Part shown: positions 19,345-28,400 of the stretch, piece after piece
How the letters are laid out: the number at the start of each line of letters is the position of its first letter
Numbering within the stretch: the first letter of the stretch is position 1
NCBI GenBank assembly: GCA_910589415.1
Contig: OU342630.1
Location: forward strand, 71,916,186-71,980,185
Source: Malachius bipustulatus
Taxonomy: Eukaryota > Arthropoda > Insecta > Coleoptera > Melyridae
Direction: 5' to 3'
Length of the DNA stretch: 64,000 nucleotides
Made by a program: the position numbers and the translations under genes
Notes under the pieces: model-generated
The model's database searches: none
Seen by the model: only the letters and a program-made list of their open reading frames with translations
What the model was told of the DNA's origin: nothing

Positions 19345-19815
19345 GGCCAGTAGAATCGTCCTCAAAAATTTCCTCAGTTTGCGTTACCATGCGCAAATTT
19401 TGAACTATACGAAATTCGAGGACCATTAAGAGGTGTTAAATGCAAATTTGCAGCACCGTGCGATTTTTTTTTTGCGAAGTTATGCAAAAAACCTTTTTTT
19501 TGTTGTTCATATTTTCTCGAATATCTTGGCTCCTATTTGTTGCACATAAGCAAGTGACATATCATTCTCTGCATTATGGAATTACCTACATTTTTTATAA
19601 GTACATGATATAATATTTTTGTTAGGTACACTGATAATAAAATAAATATTGAGGTTTAAAGTTTTAAACTGAATTAAACTGAATTAAAAATTCGCACGGT
19701 GCTGCTAATTTGATTCAACATCTCTGTTGCAATGGTCCTTTGAATTTGAAATTGAATTTCGTATAGTACAAAATTTGTCATGGCAACGCAAACTCAAAAT
19801 ACCATTCTATTGGCC
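19345..19815. mobile_element. MITE with ~110-bp inverted repeats (GGCC ends)
   Basis: Starts GGCCAGTAGAATCGTCCTC and ends with the reverse complement of GGCCAATAGAATGGTATT. The inner arms share mirrored blocks: cgtataG/CTATACG, GCACCGTGCGA / tCGCACGGTGC. 471 bp, non-coding. Flanks end in TTTA and start TATTA, so a short TA-rich duplication is possible but unclear. Confidence 0.7.
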
Positions 19816-19817
19816 TA

Positions 19818-19855
19818 TTAGTGTATTTTTTAACAAAAAAATACACTATTGAGGA
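19818..19855. repeat. Perfect-stem hairpin
   Basis: An ATAGTGTATTTTTT-type arm and its complement AAAAAATACACTAT are separated by a few bases, immediately right of the 19345-19815 MITE. Confidence 0.6.
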
Positions 19856-19954
19856 CGACATCACTTTTCGAAAATCACCCAAACTCATCAAATGTCCACC
19901 GATCATGACCCCCAGATCACGAAAAAGTGGTTTTCCAAAATTCACCTGCCCACG

Positions 19955-19998
19955 ATATATATATATATATTTATATATATATTTATATATATATTTAT
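19955..19998. repeat. (TA)n microsatellite
   Basis: Interrupted TA dinucleotide run (atatatat with single tt interruptions). Confidence 0.85.
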
Positions 19999-20149
19999 TT
20001 ATTTCTCCAAAATCACGATTTTTCGATTTTAAAAACGCTCCTGTAGCTTTATCTTTCAAGATTAGTGAACGAAATTTTGGATTCTTGTAAAGCTTGGGAA
20101 TGACTTTAGATTTTCGTTGAAAAAAAATCCAAAAGTCACGTTACTTCTA

Positions 20150-20340
20150 CAGGGTGTCCTTTCAAAGTTCCCCAAATGCGGTCCTTGAGGCACGGTTTCT
20201 GGCCGCAGTTTTCAATCTAGGGGGCTGAAAATTTTGTGAGAGTAAGATATCCACAAGGAGTGGTCTGGTATTGCACTTGAGCCAAATCGGCCGAGCCGTT
20301 TCAAAATGGCGGCCATTTGAATTTTTTGAACATTAACGGA
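20150..20340. mobile_element. Left end of a mariner-type element, partner end not found
   Basis: TA-flanked CAGGGTGTCCTTTCAAAG opens at 20150. No matching right terminus is visible before the next elements. The end given is arbitrary. Confidence 0.4.
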
Positions 20341-20935
20341 AAATTGACAATTTTTTGAACCATTGTATGAGCAAGATGGCAAAAAAACTTTGAAATCAAA
20401 TTAACAGGATTTGAAGAAAATTATTGGAAATTTGAGTTAATGCAATAAAATTAGCATATTTTCCATTAATAAGCCAGTGTCGTGGGTAGGAAAAAGGGTG
20501 AAAATGTGTCAATTTTATAACCGTTTATGAGTCCATTTTTGAAGAAGTTGAACCGAAATTTTCCATTTTTTTTTGCTTTAACATATAATTTGATGTCTTA
20601 ACTTCAATTCGCCTCGATTAATGTAGCACTTTAAACGAAAGATAAAAAAGTTTTTCGCTTGTGCAAAATTAGCTTACACTTATATAAAATTATTAAATCG
20701 ATGAAATGGTTCGCAATTTCTTTTTTATTTTTTTTCACATTCAATTATGAATGGTTCTGAAAATTAGAAGAGCAATCGCAACGAAAATTAAATCACCTAC
20801 ATGCAGGTGAAAAAAGTATTCAAATTGGTTTTTTAATAACTAAGATATGACCAGTTTAAAAAATAAAATGAGTAGATGTAGGTACCTGACGTACTACATA
20901 TATCTACCCCATCATCACTACAAATTCGAAACGCA

Positions 20936-21012
20936 CCGTGTGGCTCAGTTTGTTACATCCTTGACTTGCTAACTGTTGGAGCGGGTTCGCATCCACGAGA
21001 GGATCATTCTTT
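20936..21012 (+). mobile_element. tRNA-derived SINE head (A box and B box)
   Basis: TGGCTCAGTTTG at 20941-20952 resembles a pol III A box. GGTTCGCATCC at 20984-20994 matches the B-box consensus (GGTTCGANTCC) with one change. The 31-nt gap between them suits a tRNA or SINE head. The anticodon and acceptor stems do not close convincingly, and a T-run follows at 21010-21020. I call it a SINE or tRNA relic, not a functional tRNA. Confidence 0.55.
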
Positions 21013-21477
21013 TTTTTTTTGTAGGTAGGTGGAGTTTTCCCAAAAAAAAATCGGATTATTTTTCATTAAATTCATTATAAAAAAAAAATAGGAAGAAAAT
21101 ATTTATTATTGAATCGCATAAAAATACACTATTTCTGCGATTGATGCGCAAGAAGGTTTTTTTTTTTTGTAGCAGTTTTTAGTTGATTCCTTGTACTTTA
21201 TGCAATACTTTCGAAATCCTCTAATTAAAAAGTTAGTAATGTATCATAAAATATTTACGAGGGTACGGAGCGGAAATATCTCGAAATCTATTGGTCCTAT
21301 AGAGTCTCAAAAGAAAATTTTTTCAGACATATTGTGTGACTTCGAGAAATTCATTTGAAATATCTTCAAGATGGCCGCACTTCCGAAAATACAGGAAGTG
21401 GACACATACTTCATTATTTTAACGAGAACACCCAGTATATTATTATGTTTTAAAACTCTCTCAAAAAAATCAAATAA

Positions 21478-21862
21478 TACAGGTGTGGTTTTTATTATTG
21501 GAGCCTTACTTAAGTAGGTAGTTTATGAATTATAAACAAGTTCAAATCGCAATTTTCAAAACAGTGTACGTACATCGGAAATGGCTCAAGATATTGGAAA
21601 ACGGCTTATGTCCCTATCTTAATTTTTCATTATGGTTTCCTATTGGGTAGTTTAAATTGTAATACAGAGTGGATATCACTCTGGGTATACATAAATACAG
21701 GTTTTATAATAGGAAACCACATGAAAAATTAAGATAGGGACATGTAAGCCGTTTGAAAATATCTTAAGTCATTATCGTCGTAGAGTGTTTTGAAATTTGA
21801 AAATCGCCATTTTATAACTCACAAAATATTGAATTTAAACCTCAACTCTGTAAACCACCTAT
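21478..21862. mobile_element. Palindromic MITE sharing a core with 23967-24781 and 54990-55867
   Basis: The arms mirror around ~21675. They include aaaACGGCTTATGTCCCTAT and its complement ATAGGGACATGTAAGCCGTTT, and the block TCAATATTTTGTGAGTT-like / gaattataaacaag further out. The centre holds aatACAGAGTGgatatCACTCTGggta, a mini inverted repeat with CAGGGTG-like ends. Confidence 0.7.
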
Positions 21863-21985
21863 ACAGGGTGTCTCAAAATTGACGCCCGTGCTCTTGAGAT
21901 TCGATTAATGGAGCTAAAAAAAAATAAAATTAGATAGTGAAAAATTTTCCGTTTGCGCTTCGTTAAAAAGAGTTGAAAAAATTTC

Positions 21986-22207
21986 TTGAATGAAAATTTT
22001 CTAAAGAGGTGGATCGGAAAAGGTGGAAAAATATCATGGCTTCCCAGATCGCCAGATCTGAATCCCCTGGATTACTTTTTCTGGGACTGCTTGAAAGAAA
22101 AAGTTTACCGTGATCCAGTTTTGAACGAAGAAGATGTAGTAGCTCGTGTTCACGCTTCTGTGGCATTAATAGACGATGATCTTCTGCAAAGAGCTCAGAA
22201 AATATAG
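21986..22207 (+). pseudogene. C-terminal fragment of a Tc1/mariner-type (DDE) transposase
   Basis: 73 codons containing WLPRSPDLNPLDYFFWDCLK and EKVYRDPV. This is the hallmark 'PRSPDL(N/T)P(L/I)D.(F/L)W' block that surrounds the last catalytic acidic residue of IS630/Tc1/mariner DDE transposases, here PLDYF. The N-terminal helix-turn-helix and first two catalytic residues are absent, so the fragment cannot be active. It explains the mariner-type ends around it. Confidence 0.8.
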
Positions 22208-22411
22208 AAATAAAACAATATACTTATAGGGTGACCGCTGACCGCGTTAAAATAACAAAGTATGTACTAACTCTCAGTTTGCGGACATCATCTTGAAAAT
22301 ATTTTCAGTGAATTTATCGTGGTCACCTTTGTTTAAAAAATTTTAATTTGAGACTCTAGGACCAATAGCTTCCGAAATATTGCCACTCAGTACCATTAAC
22401 TGATCACCCTG

Positions 22412-23514
22412 TATTATAAATAAAATATAGTTTATCAATCAGACTATTATACTGCTTACTTAACTTGATAGTATCTAAAGATTTCTCGTACGTAGCTTAC
22501 TGTGAAATCAACTTTTCAGTAATACGAGGAGGTAGGTATAATAAAAGTTCAGCATAATTTTCCAGAGCAAAAACTGTGCAATGCGGCATACAGATTAGCG
22601 TAGAAGGTCCTTTAACATCCTTGAATCATATGCCGGCAATATTTTCCCGTTATTTTTCGATAAATATCTAATATAAATACCTACTAACTGTGAATGAAAA
22701 AAGGAAAGCAATAGTTGTCACAGAGATTATAGAAAGCAAACTGCAACTCTATACGTGCAAGTCTTGTAGATTAGGCATAGGTACTTTTATGAAGTGTATA
22801 ATGAATGCAATTTTCTTTGAAATCCTATAAAATAAAATTAATATTAGGTCATTATTTATATCTGCGGCTCCTACAGTTTCACTATGGCATCTATATAGGG
22901 GTGGAGAACATACCTATAGTAACACCAGGAAGGTATTCATTTGCTTTGCAAAGTTATGGTTAGCCAAAAAAAGAGGCATTAAGAGCCGCTCTAATGAGTC
23001 CGGTCCTGGGTAGGCGGCGTATAAATACATAGGAAGCACGCACTCGAAATGATGAATACGCGTCCAAGCCAACCGGATCGTAAGCAGCGGATGCCATGAG
23101 CATGAACAGAGAGGGATTCGACCGGATATAAGATTTCTCATATCGTATCCAGAGTATAGCGAACGATGTCACGATTTTTGGAATGCAAATGCAAAATAAA
23201 TGCAAAATTCAAAATAAAAACTGTGCTACTGTTTATCTCGAAGATATTCCTTGCCCTGAAAGTGAAAAAAAAAATAGAAATTCGACCGTAGTGCCAAAGA
23301 GGCCTTAGTTGTGACCTTGATATTAGTTTGCAATAGCTGATTTTAGTTTCTTACCCACCCAGCACCCCTATTTTGCTCCTCGGTCCCGAAAAAATTGATG
23401 AAACTTAGGAGCCGCGGATGTAAACAATTACCTAATATTATTTTTATGAACTGTTAGTGTTTTTGTGTTAAAAATCAAAGCATGAAACAATTTTATTTAT
23501 TTATAAATTACTAG
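22412..23514. other. Intergenic DNA with a GC-richer patch
   Basis: Mostly featureless. At 22940-23160 base composition rises. It contains a TATA-box-like TATAAATA (about 23020) and two overlapping minus ORFs (67-81 codons), none with recognisable domains. It could be a fragment of a mobile element or an old promoter. Confidence 0.35.
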
Positions 23515-23727
23515 CAGTGGGTAGGTAACTATAAAGGCCTATTAGCTTAATGGCCCTAACTGAAGAACGTGTCGAGTCTAAAGTGTAAAATTTGTAATTT
23601 ATCTATTCCTGACATGAAAATGATTACAAAAAAGGCAATAAAAATTGTGTGACGTCGATATTATTAGCTTTAAAAACCGTCACAGAAAACGACCCGTTAA
23701 CTTAATGAGCCTTTATAATACCCACTG
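23515..23727. mobile_element. MITE family 'CAGYGGGTA' copy 1
   Basis: Starts CAGTGGGTAGGTAAC and ends ATAATACCCACTG, flanked by TAG on both sides (23512-23514 and 23728-23730). The subterminal block ...CCCGTTAACTTAATGAGCC is shared with copies at 52053-52271 and 56452-56544. Confidence 0.75.
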
Positions 23728-23966
23728 TAGAAGTCTAGAGCCTGATGGGTTATTATAACTAAAAAGCTTACTTGAGGATTCTATGAATGCCAGGGTTTGA
23801 TTCGTTAACAAAGCGAGAAAATTTTTCCTTCTGCATAAAATATTCAAAAATTATAAATTCGCTTATTTTTTAGTTATAATTAATTATAAAGTTTATACAG
23901 TTACCTAATTATAAAGTTCAACTTTATAGTCGAAAGAGTAGGTACAATAATAATTATTCCGTTATA

Positions 23967-24781
23967 CAGGGTGAGTCATTTTATTCTTTGCACCCGGATA
24001 TCTCTGTTGGTAAGCCAGATACGAGAAAATTGTGCAAACAAAAGTTTTTCAGGGCAATGGCGGGGGTCACCTGACTGTACTATAATGTTTGATCTTGGGG
24101 ACCAATTTCAAGGTCATTTAAAGGTGAAGTTTAATTTTTTTAACAGGACACCCTGTAGATTATTGTTTTTTCATATTTCTTGAGAAAATCCAATAAAAAT
24201 GGTTTTTATACAGTTGCAGTTTATGATGAGTAGGTTATGCGTCATAAACAATTAAAAATCGCTGTTTCTCATTTTGAAAGCAGTGTAGGTACATCGGAAA
24301 CGACTCCAAATATCAGAAAACAGCTTACCTTCGTGTCTCTATCTTAAATATTCATGTGGTATCCTCCTATGTACTTTAAATTTTAATACAGAGTGAAGAA
24401 AATTACCAAATTTTTATTCACCCTGTATAACAATTTCAAGTAGGTACACTGTTAGGTAATACATGAAAAGTTAAGATAGTAAGCCGTTTTCTGATATTTG
24501 GAGCCGTTTCCGATGAACACTGCTTTAAAAATGAAAAGCTGCAATTTCATTGGAAATTTTCTCAGGAAATATGAAAAAAAAATAATCTACAGGTTTCGTA
24601 TTTAAAATATAAACTTCACCTTCAAATGGCCTTGAAATTGGTCCTGAGGGTTAAATCATTAGTTCGATCATAACAGTCAGATGACCCCCATTGTCCTGAA
24701 CAACGTTTTTCGGCACAATTTTTTTGTATCTGGCTTACCAACAGAGATACACGGTTGGGAACATTAAAATGACTCACCCTG
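23967..24781. mobile_element. Palindromic mariner-type MITE with a nested central hairpin
   Basis: TA-flanked ends CAGGGTGAGTCATTTTA and its complement. Arms of nearly 400 bp mirror each other (TATCTCTGTTGGTAAGCCAG / CTGGCTTACCAACAGAGATA; GGACCAATTTCAAGG / CCTTGAAATTGGTCC). At the centre sits taatACAGAGTG...TTCACCCTGTATAA (24391-24430), itself a mini inverted-repeat element. Carries the AAACAGCTTACC / AGTAAGCCGTTT core shared with two other palindromes. Confidence 0.85.
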
Positions 24782-25199
24782 TATATTACAGAATTGTGAA
24801 CCACGACTTTAAATTTTTTAAACAAAGATTTTCGTACTATGTTTACAACTATGTTCGTACTGACGAAAAAGCATACAGTGGTTGCAGGTGTAATGTCGTG
24901 ATCCCAAGGTTTTGAGTTTGATTGAAAAAAAAAATGACAAGCACTTCTCCTTTAAGTACTTACCTAAGTATGTAAAATTAAAATATTTTCAAAATTAATT
25001 ATTTGCTAACCATCGAGTGATTTGAAAAACAACTTCTATCTTGGAAAGAAATTAACCAATCAAACAGAACTCAATCGCGCAAAAATGCATGTAAAGTCTT
25101 TTAGTATCGCCAACTATGTACTGTAATATTCAATCCTCTCTCCAGTTTTTATTCGATTCGTTGACTTATACTGACTATTTTTTTTTCTGTTGAGTAAAG
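24782..25199 (+). other. Region upstream of BBS4
   Basis: 418 nt between the last transposon and the BBS4 start codon. A CCAAT motif lies at 25056-25060, about 140 nt before the ATG. I found no convincing RFX X-box here. Confidence 0.4.
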
Positions 25200-25433
25200 A
25201 TGAATATATTATATAAAATTGGAACTTCTCTTTCAGCAAGCAATAAGTCAACAAATCAAATTAAAGGAGAAGACAGGAATAATAAAATGCCGCAAGAGCC
25301 TAATTCTGTTGATCAATTCAATTGGCTTATTCATCTTCAACACATCAGAGGGGAGTCTTTAGCTTGCAAGGATTTGATAAAAATGGAGTTAGCTCGAAGT
25401 AGTGGAAGAAATGAATACGCTTACTATAAACAG
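25200..25433 (+). CDS. BBS4: BBS4 exon 1
   Basis: Starts at the first ATG after an AT-rich leader; a second in-frame ATG is at 25287 (MPQEPN). Ends ...YYKQ with donor gtatgt at 25434, phase 0. The first ~35 residues are poorly conserved in the family, so either ATG is possible. Confidence 0.85.
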
Positions 25434-28400
25434 GTATGTTTTACTTTTATTTATACAAATAATTCCAGGATAAGAATTCCATATAATTTTTAGAATTTTT
25501 TTAAAATCAAAATGCTGGTGTTTCTTAATAATATGCTAATACTTTAGGGGTGAGATTCATCAGGTTAAGAGAGAAGAAATGGCAGGTATACTCAACGATT
25601 AATTAATAATAATAAATAAAAGTAGGCCGTTTTGAGTATAAAGCACGTTTTATAAAGCGTTTTGAGTATATTCATCAGGTTATTTTGTGAAAAAAATTTT
25701 ATATGAACGTATGTCCGCGAGGGTTTAAATTTTTTCTACGGGGTGTTGAATTTTATTTTTTTAAGAAATATTTTTTATTATCCACTAAGTTTACATATTT
25801 CTCTAAAATTTGGCGTGTCTTCATAGGATATAAAATCACATATTTTAATTAGAAAAGTTTTCCTATTGCTCCACCAGTGGCATCCCTGGAAACATATCCT
25901 CTGACTTTGTTTTCAAAAAAATTGGTGCGCCACTGACATTTGGCTATACGGACATCTTTTCTGATTAGTGTGATCAATTCTACATGAAAAAGGTTTTCTG
26001 CGTTTTTCTCGTCGAACGCACTATTCTTGACCAAAACAATTAACTTAAAATTATATTAATTTAATAAAAGTAAATAAGAAAATATTTTCTAATTAAAATA
26101 TGCGGTCTTATATTCCATTAAAAATATATTATCTAATTTATTTTCGGAGATAATAAAAAATACCTAACTCTTAAAAAAAATTCAACACCCCGTAGAAACA
26201 AATTTCAGCCGTTGCGGACATACAGGGTGGCCCAGCGAAAACATACCAGGCCTAATAGCTTGAAAACTGAAGATGTACGCGAAAAACGCCGAAACAAGTC
26301 GATTTTGTTATCGAGTGGGACACATTCTCGTGACAAATTTAACTATCCAAGTTCACCCCCTTGGCAGGGGTAGCTACCCCTTTGCTTATCATCATAGGGA
26401 ATAGACATCGAGTGATACATCATTCGAAAGCTACTTGAATTCTCTTTACAACGATATCCAACATTTTGGGTTTCGCTTACATACAGGTGGCCCAACGAAA
26501 ACGTAAATCGCCTTTATAACTTGGAAACTGAAGATGTACGCGAAAAACGCCGACACAGGTCGATTTTGTTATCAAAGTAGGTATATTTCCGTGACAAATT
26601 TAACTACCCAAGTTCATCCCCTTGGCAGGGGTAGCCACCCCTTTGCTTATCATCATAGGGAACAGATATTAAGTGATACATCATTTGAAAGCTACTTGAA
26701 TTCTCTTTACCACGATATCCAACATTTTGGGTTTCGCTTACATACAGGGTGGCCCAACGAAAACGTAACTCGCCCTGTAACTTGGAAACAGAAGATGTTA
26801 CGCCAAAAACGCCGAAGCAGGTAAACTTTTTTTGTGATGGGGACATCTTTTGACGCGGAAAACATAGTCCAAACTTTACCCTCTTAAGAGGGGGTGGCAA
26901 CCCCAAATTTTCTTCAAATAGGAATGGAGGTTAATGGATGTCACCTTGTTGGCGAGTTACGTTTTCGTTGGGCCAGCCGGTATTTAAGCGAAACCCAAAA
27001 TGTTGGATATCGTTGTAAAGAGAATTCAAGTAGTTTTCAAATGATGTATCACTCGATATCTGTTCCCTATGATAATAAGCAAAGGGGTAGCTACCCCTGC
27101 CAAGGGGGTGAACTTGAGTAGTTAAATTTGTCATGAAAATATGTCCCCCTCGATAACAAAATCGACCTGTTTTGGCGTTTTTTGCGTACATCTTCAGTTT
27201 TCAAATTATTAGGCCTGGTACGTTTTCGCTGGGCCACCCTGTATAAGTATTCATATTAACATTCTTCATAAAATGACGCGAGGAATCACATCTTGAAGTT
27301 TTAGCATATTATTAAGAAACACCCTGTATTTTAGCAGATATACGACCCTGGCTTCATAAGGTTACTAAATGATGAATTTTCACTAGATTTTGATTTCTCC
27401 AAGGATTGGCGTATAGAATTTCACTTTATTATTTACAGTCTTTCATTGACAGGGTGTTATATTGAGAGAGGAGAAGAGAATCCAGGAAGCCCTGGAATCG
27501 TTTCAGGCTTGTCTTCGTCTGAATCCCCAGAGTCCCACCAACATCAAAGAGGTCGCCGGTTGTTTGTGAGTGTAGTTGTTTTAAATCAATAACTATAGTT
27601 GAACTGAATTATTTCCCACAGATTGAAAAACATATACCTACATTGAGATGTTTTTCATCCTAGATTGCACCGAATTCTTGAGCATTAAATTAAAGTTTTT
27701 TTTAAACTAGGCGCTCTTTTATAGCTTCAAAATATGGTGTGATTGTCAATTTATTTTATAAATAGGCAATACTTACAACAGGGAACTCATATCGGTAATA
27801 GTTTTTCATGTGATTTATTTATTTCAAATTTTATGATTTAAACTGTCTCATAAACAAAAAAATAAAAAATAAATGAAAAAACAAAAAGTGTTATTTGCAA
27901 CGACAATAAACTAAGATTTAAGACGTTTTTTTAAGGGACATAATATGACACGCGACCGGACGATCAGGGTCATGTCACGAGTCATCTCATCACAAAACGA
28001 TGACTTAAAATATCCTTCGTATATCTATAGAGTGTTTCAAGACATGTGGCGAAAAATAGAAGGTCTGATTCATTTCGGCGCGTTCTGAAAAAAAAACTTA
28101 TAAACATGGGTGCAAGCCCACCGTTTTCGAGATACAACAGCGTGTCAAAAAATATATTATAGGTATTATTTTCATTTTTTACGAATCTCAAGATCCGTGT
28201 GAGATCTGAAACTGAATTTTTGTACACATCTTACTATTGATTTTAGCTACTTTTTTATGCTAGCAAAATTTTTCCATATGCTAGAGACGGATATTATTTT
28301 ACGGTTGCTTGAAATTTTCTTGCCCCTAATTTCTACGACACTGCGAAAATTGGCGTTGTGAAAGTCTATTGTAAACTGTCAATGTTTTTCACATAAAAAA

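Larger units (their letters stand above)
21230..22411 (+). mobile_element. Degenerate Tc1/mariner transposon, interrupted by a palindromic MITE
   Basis: The right end CACCCTG (22411) is followed by TA. The segment inside it (22290-22395) mirrors 21255-21375: CTATTGGTCCTA...GAGTCTCAAA and TCTTCAAGATGG versus CATCTTGAA, giving arms of about 120 bp. The transposase fragment at 21986-22207 lies near the right end. The middle is occupied by the separate palindrome 21478-21862. A second CAGGGTGTCTC end at 21864 may belong to another copy, so the exact structure is uncertain. Confidence 0.6.
25515..27326. mobile_element. Outer mariner-type MITE arms enclosing two further palindromes (BBS4 intron 1)
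   Basis: Left arm GGTGTTTCTTAATAATATGC at ~25517; right arm GCATATTATTAAGAAACACC followed by CTGTA, ending 27326. The left terminus is eroded (CTGGTG for CAGGGTG). Between the arms lie the palindromes 25710-26222 and 26223-27241, which together fill almost the whole intron. Confidence 0.7.

Noticed and set aside
20936..21012. Functional tRNA gene
   Set aside because: Only the A and B boxes fit. The acceptor and anticodon stems do not pair well, so SINE or relic is more likely.
25056..25060. CCAAT box as proof of the BBS4 promoter
   Set aside because: A single pentamer in AT-rich DNA is weak evidence, so it is mentioned only in the upstream-region entry.
26534..27191. Overlapping ORFs of 75-100 codons on both strands as paired genes
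   Set aside because: They are mirror and repeat images of each other produced by the direct and inverted repeat units.
27451..27465. CAGGGTGTTATA read as a mariner-type terminus
   Set aside because: It is the acceptor and first codons of BBS4 exon 2; no partner end or TA flank fits.
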